Shown here in pieces: positions 28,894 through 37,098 of a stretch of DNA of 64,000 nucleotides. The DNA comes from Derxia gummosa DSM 723 (GTDB lineage Bacteria > Pseudomonadota > Gammaproteobacteria > Burkholderiales > Burkholderiaceae_E). The position numbers were made by a program, and so were the translations under genes. Below the pieces are notes generated by a model. It searched no databases, was not told the DNA's origin, and saw only the letters and a program-made list of their open reading frames with translations. Position 1 is the first letter of the stretch, and each line of letters begins with the position of its first letter. The stretch spans positions 248,001 to 312,000 of the forward strand of contig NZ_AXWS01000014.1 in the NCBI RefSeq assembly GCF_000482785.1, written 5' to 3'.

Positions 28894-29112
28894 GCGGGTG
28901 AAGGTTGTTCGGCAGCGGGACCGGCGGCCGGCGGCAGCGGGCCGGGCTTGCCGCAGTCGCGCGGCGGGACGCGGATGCGGGCCTGGCGCGGCAACGGCGC
29001 AACGACGTGGGCAATTCCCCTGCGTCTCGTCGTGCATCCGGCTCTGAGGGTGGACAGGGCGGGCGGGCTCCAATCGGCATGGCCAATCCGGCCATCACCA
29101 CGGAGACAAACC

Positions 29113-29568
29113 ATGACCACCGCCCACTTCAACCCCGACGGCATCCGCTGGCAGCCCTTCGGCGAGCTGCCGCATTTCGCGTTCTCGATCCTGAACGTGG
29201 ACATGGAGCAGCGCATCGCCGACGTGATCTTCCGGTTCGACGCCGGGCAGCAGATCGTGCTGCACCGTCACAAGGCGCTGAACCACACCTTCGTCGTGCG
29301 CGGCGAGCACCGCATCTACGAGGAGGACGGCAGCCTGCGCGAGTCGCGGCCGACCGGCAGCTACACGATCTCGCCCGCGACCGAGACGCCGCACCGCGAG
29401 GGCGGCGGCGAGGTGGATGCGATCGTGCTGTTCAGCATGCGGCCCGGGCAGGACGACCTGCTGTACGAGGTGATCGACGACGCCGGCAATCTGGGCGGGA
29501 CGATCACGCTCTCGCTGCTGGCCGAGCTGTTCGCGGCGCAGCGTGCGGGCGAGGCGGTCGCGGCCTGA
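29113..29568 (+). CDS. Cupin-domain protein
   Basis: 151 residues, a single cupin barrel. The metal-site region shows VLHRHKALNHTFVVRGEHRIYEE in pieces (two His in HRHK, a further His in NHTF), and the second motif contains TPHREGGGEVDAIVLFS. The substrate or ligand is unknown; both small enzymes and sensor-like cupins look like this. The ribosome-binding site GGAGACAAACC precedes the ATG. It lies 219 bases after the Hsp70 gene. Confidence 0.78.
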   Translation: MTTAHFNPDGIRWQPFGELPHFAFSILNVDMEQRIADVIFRFDAGQQIVLHRHKALNHTFVVRGEHRIYEEDGSLRESRPTGSYTISPATETPHREGGGEVDAIVLFSMRPGQDDLLYEVIDDAGNLGGTITLSLLAELFAAQRAGEAVAA

Positions 29569-29671
29569 CGGGCGGCGGACCGCGACGCGGGGCACGAGGC
29601 GGGTCCGCCGCCGGCGGACCGCCGGGCGCGCTGGCCGGCGGTCCGGGCGGCAACGTCGAACTCGCCGCCGC

Positions 29672-30496
29672 TCAACCGCCGTCTGTCGACAGCGCCATCG
29701 CCGTCGCCAGCGGCACGCGCAGCTCGCCGTCCTCGCCCGCGACAGCGCAGATGCCGACCACCGGCGGCGCCGGATCGACCGGGCCGTAGATCGTCGCAAA
29801 GGCCACGTCGGCCGCGTCGCGCCCGGTGGCGATGCGCACGAAGCCCATCGGCAGCGCCGTGCCCGACGGGTCGAACAGATACCAGCGATGGCCGAGATAG
29901 GCCTCGACATAGGCGTGGAAGTCGGAGGGCCCGAGCGCCGGATCGGCGCCGTAGTCGAGCCCGGTCGTGAAGCGCGCCGGAATGCCCACCGCGCGGCACA
30001 GCGCGATCATCAGATGCGCGAAATCGCGGCACACGCCCTCGCCCGAGCGCGCGGTGTCGCAGGCGGTGGTGCTGGCATTTGAACTGCCCGAGCGGAAGCG
30101 CACGCGGCGGTTGACCCAGTCGCGGATCGCCGTCACGCGCGCATGGCCGCGCGGCAGCCGGCCGAACTGCTCCAGCGCGAGGCCGTGCAGCACATCCGAT
30201 TCGCAATAGCGGCTCGGCAGCAGCCAGGGCAGGACGCTGTCGGGCAGGCCGTGCACGGGCACTTCGGCGAGGCTGGCGGGCGCGGCGACGTGATGCTCGA
30301 TCGCGACCGTCGCCGCATAGCGCACGCGCAGCCGGCCCGGCGGCGCCGACAGCCGCAGCCGCCGGTTGTGGTCGGGCCCCGGCGTCACGCGCCAGTGCAG
30401 CGCCGGCGTGATGTCGAGCGACTCGGCGCACAGGCGCTGACGCGCGGTCTGCGCGGCATGGATGCCGAGCACGAGGTCGGCTCCGGGCGCGAACAC
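29672..30496 (-). CDS. Transglutaminase-like cysteine protease family protein
   Basis: 274 residues from the first conventional start (GTG, 30496). The papain-like transglutaminase core has Cys in GEGVCRDFAHLMIALCRA, His in DFHAYVEAYLG and Asp in WYLFDPSG. Such proteins are thought to act as peptidases or amidases; the target is unknown. The conserved N-terminal beta-strand continues upstream in frame (IHLRYTVALDYE) to about 30532 with no ATG, GTG or TTG. The true start may therefore be a rare codon such as the ATC at 30532 or a CTG at 30526, or there may be a sequencing slip. It follows the small gene at 30544 closely and is probably in the same operon. Confidence 0.82.
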   Translation of the reverse strand: MFAPGADLVLGIHAAQTARQRLCAESLDITPALHWRVTPGPDHNRRLRLSAPPGRLRVRYAATVAIEHHVAAPASLAEVPVHGLPDSVLPWLLPSRYCESDVLHGLALEQFGRLPRGHARVTAIRDWVNRRVRFRSGSSNASTTACDTARSGEGVCRDFAHLMIALCRAVGIPARFTTGLDYGADPALGPSDFHAYVEAYLGHRWYLFDPSGTALPMGFVRIATGRDAADVAFATIYGPVDPAPPVVGICAVAGEDGELRVPLATAMALSTDGG

Positions 30497-30543
30497 CTCG
30501 TAATCGAGCGCGACCGTGTAGCGCAGGTGGATGGGCGCGGCGC

Positions 30544-30789
30544 TCAGCGGCTGAACCCGCTGGTGCGACCCGCGTCGGCGCCCCAGTCGAGGCCCTGCTC
30601 GCGCGCATAGGCGTGGGCGGCGGCATCGGTGTCGAAGCGGCGGGTGAAGCGGACGATGCGTCCGGTGGTGGAACTGCCCTCGCCGCTGCGGATCGAGAGG
30701 CTGGCGCGGAAGCGGCCGTCATCCATGCGCTGCGCGAGCGAGTGGAAGGAGAAGCGGCCGAGCGAAAAGCTGTGGTGTTGCGAAGTCAT
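30544..30789 (-). CDS. Small protein of unknown function
   Basis: 81 residues, start at 30789. It reads as one small alpha/beta domain (FRASLSIRSGEGSSTTGRIV, then RRFDTDAAAHAYAREQGLDW). It has no signal or membrane segment. It lies directly upstream of the transglutaminase-like gene. A hairpin with 7-bp arms (GTCGCCC-GTCGT-GGGCGAC, 30804-30822) is 15 bases upstream of the start and could affect its translation. No family is recognised. Confidence 0.6.
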   Translation of the reverse strand: MTSQHHSFSLGRFSFHSLAQRMDDGRFRASLSIRSGEGSSTTGRIVRFTRRFDTDAAAHAYAREQGLDWGADAGRTSGFSR

Positions 30790-31222
30790 GGTTGAAACGT
30801 CCCGTCGCCCGTCGTGGGCGACACAAGCAGGATTGGCGGCCCGAATGCCATGGGTGCCATCCACGCTCCGAAGGGCGCGCGAGCGCAAGCGCCGGCGGCC
30901 GGGCAGCGCCTCGCGAGGGCTGCCGTACAGAACATGAAGGGAAGAAACGGACCCCGGTTGCGGAAGGAAGCGGTCGGGGTCGAGGCGCATGCCGGGATTG
31001 ACTCGGGGCTCCGTGGCCGGAGCCGGGCTTCGCGGTGAGAGGGCGAAGCTGGCGATGTCGCGATGCGATGCCGCAGGGTAACAGCAGAAGATGACATCAC
31101 GAAGCGCGAAGTTGCGACGGGATGTGCGTGCTTTCCTTCTGCTGGGTCGCCAATGCCCTCGGCCTGCACGCGCTGGCCTTCGCAGCGCCCGCGCGTACGG
31201 GCCGCACGGCCGCGCCGCCAGC
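30790..31222. other. 433-bp gap
   Basis: It should hold the leftward promoter for the small gene and the end of the MFS transcript. Apart from the hairpin at 30804-30822 I see no supported gene, repeat or terminator. Confidence 0.55.
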
Positions 31223-32545
31223 TCAGTGCGCCAGCGGCTTCAGCACGCCTTCGCGCACCGGCTCCGGCACCGCCTCGATCTTCCCGAGCAGGAAGGTGAA
31301 GCTCGCCATGCCCACCAGCAGCACCACGCCCGCGACGGCAAACGCATTCCCGAACGAGCCGCTGCCGCCCACGATGTAGCCCGTCACGATCGGCGCGACG
31401 CCGCCCATGAGGTTGTTGGCGAAGTTCATGATCCCGCCCACCGTGCCGGTGCCGCCCTTGGGCGCGATGAGCGAGGGCAGCGACCAGCCCACCGGCGCCG
31501 CCGCCGCCAGCCCCGACAGCGCGAGCGAGATCCAGGCGATCGCCACCGCCGGATCGGTCGTGGTCGTGGCGCCGAACACCGCCAGCCCGCAGGCCATGCC
31601 GCCCAGCAGCACGCCCTTGCGCACCTTGGTCTCGTCATGGCCCTTGGCGATGAGATGGTCGATGAGCCAGCCGCCGACGATCAGGTCGGCCACCGTCGCA
31701 CACAGCCACGGGATCGCCGCATAGCCGGCCGACTTGAGGATGCTCATGTGCATGGTCTGCACGAGATAGCCCGGCAGCCAGGTGAGGAAGAGGTAGAAGG
31801 TGTAGCCGTAGGCCGCGAAGCCGATCGTCAGGCCCCAGACCTTCTTCTGCCGGAGCAGGTAGCCGAGCATGCCGACGGCGCTCTCGGTCGAGGTGCCTTC
31901 GGGCTGGGCGCCGCCGCCCACGATGTAGTCGCGCTCCTCGCGCGTGAGCTTCGGGTCGGCGCTCGGGTCGCGGTAGATGAGGTAGAAGGCCGCGAAGTAG
32001 GCAAAGCTCAGCGCCGCCGTGATGCCGAAGCCCCAGCGCCAGCCCAGGTGCACAACGGCCAGCGCGATGAGCGGCACGCCGATCACGTTCGAGAACTTGG
32101 CGGCGGCGTCGAAGATGGCGGTGGCCATCGCGCGCTCGCGGCGCGGGAACCAGTAGCCCGTCGCCTTGCTGCTCACGGGAAAGCCCGGCGCCTCTGCCAC
32201 GCCGAGGATGGCGCGCGCCAGCAGGATGCCGCCGAAGCCGCTCGCCAGCGCCGTGATGGTCGAGGCCACGCCCCACAGAAAGGCGCCGAGGCGGCCGATG
32301 CGCGTGACGCCGAAGCGGTCGAGCACCACGCCGGTCGGGATCTGCAACAGCGCATAGGTCCAGAAGAAGCCGCTGAACAGCAGCCCCATGTCCGAGGCGT
32401 CGAGCCCGAATTCCTGTTGCAGCTGGGGCGCCGCCACCGACAGGTTGATGCGGTCGAAGTAGTTGACCAGCACGCCGATGCCGAGCAGGCCGCCGATGCG
32501 CCAGCGGCGCCCGCCGCGCGGGCGGGTGGGGGTGGGGGAAGTCAT
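31223..32545 (-). CDS. MFS transporter, anion:cation symporter (ACS) family
   Basis: 440 residues with about 12 membrane segments. The N-terminal signature NYFDRINLSVAAP and the block GVVLDRFGVTRIGR are typical of the ACS family, which imports organic acids such as sugar acids with protons. It follows gntK by 48 bases on the same strand, so the natural reading is a gluconate or related sugar-acid permease replacing the usual GntP-type carrier. The start follows GAGGAGACCCC. It is probably controlled by the GntR-like LacI protein at 34202-35221. Confidence 0.88.
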   Translation of the reverse strand: MTSPTPTRPRGGRRWRIGGLLGIGVLVNYFDRINLSVAAPQLQQEFGLDASDMGLLFSGFFWTYALLQIPTGVVLDRFGVTRIGRLGAFLWGVASTITALASGFGGILLARAILGVAEAPGFPVSSKATGYWFPRRERAMATAIFDAAAKFSNVIGVPLIALAVVHLGWRWGFGITAALSFAYFAAFYLIYRDPSADPKLTREERDYIVGGGAQPEGTSTESAVGMLGYLLRQKKVWGLTIGFAAYGYTFYLFLTWLPGYLVQTMHMSILKSAGYAAIPWLCATVADLIVGGWLIDHLIAKGHDETKVRKGVLLGGMACGLAVFGATTTTDPAVAIAWISLALSGLAAAAPVGWSLPSLIAPKGGTGTVGGIMNFANNLMGGVAPIVTGYIVGGSGSFGNAFAVAGVVLLVGMASFTFLLGKIEAVPEPVREGVLKPLAH

Positions 32546-32593
32546 GGGGTCTCCTCGTGGGGTGCCGCGTGGGGCGGTCGGATCGGATGGGGA

Positions 32594-33199
32594 TCAGCGG
32601 GCCGGCGTGGCGGCAGGCGCTGACGCGCGACCGTCGGTAGGCAACGGGGCGGCGTCGGTGGCGGGAGGCGACAGCACGGCGGCGCCGGCCGGCATGCCGG
32701 CGGCGAGCCAGCCGAGCACCGCGTCGCGGATGGCCTCGGGCGCGGCGGTGACGCTGGCGGTGAAGTGCGGTTCGTCGCCGCGCGGCGGCTCCAGCGCGGC
32801 AAACTGGCTGTCGAGCAGGCTCGGCGGCATGAAATGGCCGGGCCGCGCCGCCATGCGCTCGCCGATCAGCGCGCGGCTGCCGGCCAGATGCACGAACACG
32901 AGGTCGGGGTCGCCAAGACGCAGGCGGTCGCGGTAGCGCCGCTTGAGCGCCGAGCAGCCGAGCACCATGCGCTCGCCGCGCGCGCGGCCGGCGGCGAGCC
33001 GGTCGGCCAGCGCCGCGAGCCAGCCGGCGCGGTCGTCGTCGTCGAGCGGGATGCCGGCGCTCATGCGGGCGATGTTGGCCGGCGGGTGAAAGGCGTCGCC
33101 TTCCAGCCAGACCGCGCCGAGCGCCTCGGCCAGCGCCAGCCCGACGCTGCTCTTGCCGCAGCCGGCGACGCCCATCACGACAAGGTTCGGTGCTCGCAT
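32594..33199 (-). CDS. gntK: Gluconokinase
   Basis: 201 residues; a P-loop kinase that phosphorylates D-gluconate to 6-phosphogluconate. The Walker A is GVAGCGKSSVG (10-20). The family blocks LEGDAFHPPANIARMSAGIPLDDDDR (in pieces) and CSALKRRYRDRLR are clear. The C-terminal 30 residues are an extra Ala/Pro-rich tail beyond the usual length of about 170. A LacI-type operator overlaps its start codon. It is first of a two-gene unit with the MFS permease. Confidence 0.94.
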   Translation of the reverse strand: MRAPNLVVMGVAGCGKSSVGLALAEALGAVWLEGDAFHPPANIARMSAGIPLDDDDRAGWLAALADRLAAGRARGERMVLGCSALKRRYRDRLRLGDPDLVFVHLAGSRALIGERMAARPGHFMPPSLLDSQFAALEPPRGDEPHFTASVTAAPEAIRDAVLGWLAAGMPAGAAVLSPPATDAAPLPTDGRASAPAATPAR

Positions 33200-33212
33200 G
33201 TTTACGTTAACA
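33199..33212. promoter_or_regulatory. LacI/GntR-type operator overlapping the gntK start
   Basis: TGTTTACGTTAACA, 12 of 14 positions symmetric. It resembles gluconate-repressor operators (ATGTTA-type half-sites). Its place over the start codon fits repression by the LacI-family protein encoded nearby. Confidence 0.6.
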
Positions 33213-33223
33213 ATCCGTGGTCA

Positions 33224-33252
33224 AGAAAAAGCGCAGGACAAAGGCTGCGCTT
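33224..33252 (-). terminator. Rho-independent terminator after the PEP-CTERM gene
   Basis: On the minus strand: AAGCGCAG, 8-base loop, CTGCGCTT, followed by TTTTTC. The perfect 8-bp stem ends about 72 bases after the PEP-CTERM stop and should insulate gntK from that gene. Confidence 0.6.
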
Positions 33253-33263
33253 GATGGGGCGGA

Positions 33264-33277
33264 TGTTAGCGTTATCA
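33264..33277. promoter_or_regulatory. Second LacI/GntR-type operator upstream of gntK
   Basis: TGTTAGCGTTATCA, 10 of 14 positions symmetric, centred 65 bases from the first site. Two sites at this spacing could support DNA looping by a tetrameric or paired repressor. Confidence 0.5.
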
Positions 33278-33323
33278 AACGATTTGCAATCCTCGGGGTT
33301 TCCCGGGAATGCAAAGCGGCCAT

Positions 33324-34061
33324 TCAACGGCGGCGCCGCGCGATACGCAGCCCGAGCAAGGCCAGCGCGCTCACGGCGCCCAGCACGGGCAGGGACGGCT
33401 CGGGCACGGCGGTGACAGGCGCCGCCGCCCGGACGAGGAAGGTGCCGAATTCGGCATAGCGCTGGTCGCGGTAGATCTGGCTGCCGCTGCCATCGGTGGC
33501 GACGGCGGTCGCCCAGGTCGGCGTGATGTAGTAGCCGATCTCGGCATAGCGGCCGTAGTTGCCGTACCAGGGGTGTGTCAGGTAGTCGTCGGCGATGTAG
33601 CCCAGGACCGAGCGGCGCAATGTGGGCGAGCCTTCGTCCTCGTAGCGGAAGGTGGTGCCGAGCAGGTTGGCGAGCGTCTGGACGCGCTGGACGTCGTTGA
33701 ACGAAGGCTGCGGACCGATCACCGAGGCGTTCCAGGTGTGGTGCTGGTTCGGTGCCAGACCGGCCGAGGCAATCAGGGCGCCGACCTCGGCACCGGTCGC
33801 GATGTGGAAGCCGAGGTCGAGCCAGCCGCCGCTGCCGCCGGCGATGTCGCGGAACGAGCGGTAGGTCGTGAGGCTGACGTCGAGCCACTCAAGGCCGGTA
33901 CCGCTGTCGAAGGTGAGATGGGCGTCGCCACTGCCGGCGACGAGATCGCGCTCGACGAGCGCTGCCCGCGCAGGCAGCGCACCGATGCAGGAGAGGACGA
34001 GGATCAGGCCGGCGATGCGGCGACGGGCGGGCGCGCCCGCGCGGTACATGCGTGCGTTCAC
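33324..34061 (-). CDS. PEP-CTERM sorting-domain protein
   Basis: 245 residues. It has an N-terminal signal peptide (RRIAGLILVLSCIGALPARA) and a C-terminal PEP-CTERM signal: VPEPSLP, a membrane helix (VLGAVSALALLGLRIA) and RRRR. This tail is recognised by exosortases that process proteins for the outer surface or exopolysaccharide matrix, so an exosortase should exist elsewhere in the genome. The mature part (LEWLDVSLTTYRSFRD; WYGNYGRYAEIGYYIT) is of a kind common in PEP-CTERM proteins with no known activity. The GTG at 34061 has GGAGAAAGC before it and is preferred over the inner ATG. It sits between the LacI-type gene and gntK. Confidence 0.87.
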   Translation of the reverse strand: MNARMYRAGAPARRRIAGLILVLSCIGALPARAALVERDLVAGSGDAHLTFDSGTGLEWLDVSLTTYRSFRDIAGGSGGWLDLGFHIATGAEVGALIASAGLAPNQHHTWNASVIGPQPSFNDVQRVQTLANLLGTTFRYEDEGSPTLRRSVLGYIADDYLTHPWYGNYGRYAEIGYYITPTWATAVATDGSGSQIYRDQRYAEFGTFLVRAAAPVTAVPEPSLPVLGAVSALALLGLRIARRRR

Positions 34062-34201
34062 GCTTTCTCCCGTGTTTCTGGCTGGAGGCGCGATCGTGGA
34101 GAGCGGTCCTGGGGCGAGCAATTCCTTCGCGGGCGACTGCGGCGAGCCGCCCGGGCAGGCGAGCGCGCGCCCGAACGGCCGGCCGGCGTGCGCCGCCCCC
34201 C

Positions 34202-35221
34202 TCAACCGCTCTCGCGCACCCGCAACTCGAAACCCAGATCGACCGCCGCCTCGCCCGTCACATCGCCTGCGATCAGGTCGAGCAGCCGCCGCGCCGCCGC
34301 GCGCCCGACCTGCTCTCGCGGCGTGGCGACGGTCGTGAGCGCGGGCAGGGTCCACGCCGCCGGCTGGAGGTCGTTGAAGCCGACGATCGCGAGCCGCTCG
34401 GGCACGGCGATGCCACGCCGCCGCGCGCGGGCGAGCGCGCCGATGGCGAGGTCGTCGTTGCAGCAGAACACGGCGTCGCAGTCGGGCCGGGCGGCGAGGA
34501 TGCGGTCGAGCAGGTCGGCGCCGAGCGCCATGCTCGACGGCGCGGGGTCGGCGAAGTAGAGCGACTCGTCGGCGAGACCGGCGGCGCCGAGCGCGGCGCG
34601 CCAGCCGTCGGCGCGCTTGAGCGTGCGCTCGTCGAGCTGGACGGCCATGAAGGCGATGCGGCGCCGGCCGCGTTCGATGAGGTGCCCGGTCAGCGCGCGC
34701 CCGGCCGCGAGCTGCGAGAAGCCGACGCAATGCCGGCCGTCGTCGGCGAGGTCCATGAGGTGGACGGTGGGCAGGCCGTGGCGGTCGAGCCAGGCGCGGC
34801 AGTCGGGCGATTGCGCGAGACCGCTCACGAGGATGCCGTCGGGCTTGTATTCGAGATGGCTGCGCAACAGGCGCAGTTCCTCCTCGGCCGAGTAGTGGGT
34901 GTTGGCGATGAGGATCTGGTAGCCGGCGGGCCCAAGCACCGCCTCGATGCCGGCGAGCACGTCGATGAACACGGTGTTCGTAAGCGACGGGATGAGCACC
35001 AGCACCGTCTGCGAACGCGCCTCGGCCAGCAGCCGGGCCTGGCGGTTGGGCACGTAGCCCATGCGCTCGACCGCGTCCAGGATGCGCTCGCGCAGCGGCT
35101 CGGCCACGAGCGCCGGCGTGTTGAGCGCGCGCGAGATGGTGATGGCGCTGACGCCGACGGCCTCGGCGACTTCGGCGAGGGTGACGCGGTTGGCGGAGCG
35201 CGGGCGAGGCTTGCGGGGCAT
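34202..35221 (-). CDS. gntR: LacI-family regulator, GntR-like (gluconate repressor)
   Basis: 339 residues. The N-terminal helix-turn-helix and hinge are clear: VTLAEVAEAVGVSAITISRALN and then LRERILDAVERMGYVPNRQAR. The periplasmic-binding-protein-like domain (about 65-335) has IAFMAVQLDERTL and AIVGFNDLQPAAWTLPALTT. These are close to gluconate repressors that respond to gluconate or 6-phosphogluconate. Two candidate operators precede gntK. The gene is separated from gntK by the PEP-CTERM gene. Confidence 0.86.
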   Translation of the reverse strand: MPRKPRPRSANRVTLAEVAEAVGVSAITISRALNTPALVAEPLRERILDAVERMGYVPNRQARLLAEARSQTVLVLIPSLTNTVFIDVLAGIEAVLGPAGYQILIANTHYSAEEELRLLRSHLEYKPDGILVSGLAQSPDCRAWLDRHGLPTVHLMDLADDGRHCVGFSQLAAGRALTGHLIERGRRRIAFMAVQLDERTLKRADGWRAALGAAGLADESLYFADPAPSSMALGADLLDRILAARPDCDAVFCCNDDLAIGALARARRRGIAVPERLAIVGFNDLQPAAWTLPALTTVATPREQVGRAAARRLLDLIAGDVTGEAAVDLGFELRVRESG

Positions 35222-35482
35222 GGGAGGCGGCGAACGGAAGGCGCGGCGATTCTGCCAGCGGGCGAGACAGCGGCCTCATGCGCTGCGGCGCGGCCCGCGG
35301 GCGCGGCGGCGGTCGGCGGACGCGCAGGCCCGATGCCCGTCGCGGCGACACCCGACCGGGACGCGCGGCCGTCGGGAAGGCTTCGAAGCGATGCCTTCGG
35401 TAACGACTTCGATCGCGCGTGCCGACTATGTTGCAGCGCGACAAAGCCGGCCCGGGGTCGGCGCCCGCTCCGGAGGTCCGTC

Positions 35483-36496
35483 ATGCGTGATGACAAGATC
35501 GATCTGCTTCGCTTTCTCGGTCTGGCGATGATCGTGCTCGCCCATGTCGAGCCGCCCGCGCTGGTGTTCCAGCTGCGCAATTTCGACGTGCCGCTCATGG
35601 TGCTGGTGTCGGGCCTGTCCTTCGGGCTGTCGTACCGGCAGGAGAGCTTCGGCGCCTATGCGTGGAAGCGCGTGAAGCGGCTGCTGCTGCCGGTGTGGAT
35701 CTTCCTGACCGGCTATTTCCTGAGCTGCGCGGCGCTCGGCTTTCCGACGCCGCTGCCCGACGCGCCGACGGTGCTGTCGAGCTACACGCTCATGTCGGGC
35801 ATCGGCTATGTGTGGGTGATCCGCGTGTTCCTGCTGCTCGCGCTGCTGGCGCCGGGCCTGTGGTGGCTGGCGCGGCGCACGCCGTCGCAGGGGCGCTGGT
35901 TCGGCGGGCTCGGCCTGGGGCTGCTGGCCTATCAGGCATTGCTGTGGTGGCTCGGGCCGTGGCTGGGCACGCCGGCCGGCGCGCTGTTCGAGACGCTGGT
36001 GCTGGAGACGATCGGCTATGCACTGGTGTTCGCGGCCGGGCTGCGGCTGCCCGACGTGCCCCGGCGCGCGGTGGCGCTGTTCGCGGGCGTGGCGCTGGCC
36101 GGCTTCGCGGCGACGGCGGCATGGCTGCGCTGGCGGTATGGCTTCATCGTCTCGACCCAGCAGTTCAAGTACCCGCCGTCGGCCTACTACCTGAGCTATG
36201 CGCTCGGCGTGTCGGCGCTGCTGTGGCTCGCGGGCGATGCGCTGGTGGCGGCGGTGACGCGGCTGAAGCTGATCGGGCTGCTGCGCTTCGCGGCGCAGAA
36301 CAGCATCTGGATCTACCTCTGGCACATCGCGCTGATTCCGGTGTTCCACCTGCCGTTCCAGCTGCGTTACGTGGTGGTGTTCGGCTGCGCCTGGGTGCTG
36401 GCGTATGCGCAGGTGAGCTTCGTGAAGCGGGTGCTGATGCGGCGCGTGGAAAGCCCGCGCTTCCGGCGCAACCTGGCGCTGCTGTTCACGGGCTGA
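35483..36496 (+). CDS. Acyltransferase 3 family membrane protein
   Basis: 337 residues with about ten membrane segments. The family signature is at the N-terminus (KIDLLRFLGLAMIVLAH with the catalytic-type Arg and His) followed by MVLVSGLSFGLSY. Members O-acetylate or otherwise acylate sugars of surface polysaccharides. A strong ribosome-binding site (GGAGGTCCGTC) precedes the ATG. It stands alone on the plus strand, divergent from the LacI-type gene, so its substrate cannot be read from its neighbours. Confidence 0.85.
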   Translation: MRDDKIDLLRFLGLAMIVLAHVEPPALVFQLRNFDVPLMVLVSGLSFGLSYRQESFGAYAWKRVKRLLLPVWIFLTGYFLSCAALGFPTPLPDAPTVLSSYTLMSGIGYVWVIRVFLLLALLAPGLWWLARRTPSQGRWFGGLGLGLLAYQALLWWLGPWLGTPAGALFETLVLETIGYALVFAAGLRLPDVPRRAVALFAGVALAGFAATAAWLRWRYGFIVSTQQFKYPPSAYYLSYALGVSALLWLAGDALVAAVTRLKLIGLLRFAAQNSIWIYLWHIALIPVFHLPFQLRYVVVFGCAWVLAYAQVSFVKRVLMRRVESPRFRRNLALLFTG

Positions 36497-36663
36497 GGGC
36501 ACGGGCTGAGAGGCCGGCGCCCTGGGCGCGCGGCCACGCAAACGGTGCGCGGACCGGCCACCCGCGCGCTCGCCGGAGCGCGGCGGCGCTGGTCAGGCGC
36601 GGGCGGCCGGGCGATCCTCGCCGCCTCCTCCACGCCACGCGCGCCCTGTCCGCGCCGCCCGCC

Positions 36664-36960
36664 ATGCCCGCCGACTTCACGACCCTCGCCGAATCGCGCC
36701 AGCCCGCCGACCCCGCCGCGCCGCGCCACGTCAGCCTTGCCATCGGCAAGCGCGGACCGCTGCACCGCGCGCTCATCCGCGACAGCGCCGCGCCCGGCAA
36801 GGGCGAGGCCTCGGCCATGGACTACGACTGGCGGCTCGCGCTCATCGGCGCACGCGACCGCGCCGGCGGCCGTGGCGTCGCCGGCGATGCCGACGGCGCC
36901 GCCCTTCTCGCCGCCGCCATCGCCGAATGCGAGGCCGTGATGGCGACGCGCAGCACTTGA
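36664..36960 (+). CDS. Small protein of unknown function
   Basis: 98 residues, no signal peptide. The second half is an ordinary mixed sequence (MDYDWRLALIGARDRAGG; GAALLAAAIAECEAVMATRS). The start is not supported by a clear ribosome-binding site. It could be genuine, as the frame shows normal codon bias, but no family is recognised. Confidence 0.45.
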   Translation: MPADFTTLAESRQPADPAAPRHVSLAIGKRGPLHRALIRDSAAPGKGEASAMDYDWRLALIGARDRAGGRGVAGDADGAALLAAAIAECEAVMATRST

Positions 36961-37098
36961 GCATCCGCTCACGCTGAAAACCCGCACAAATCGCTCGGGT
37001 GCGCGGCCGAAAACTCCCCGCCTTGCGCCGGGACGCCGCCGCGCCCGGCCCGCGCCGCGCAGACTGCGGATCATTCCCGGCAGCCACTCCTCCAGGCC

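Noticed and set aside
30790-31222. Small reading frames in the 433-bp gap
   Set aside because: None has a ribosome-binding site or ordinary protein-like composition; all are Arg-rich shadow frames.
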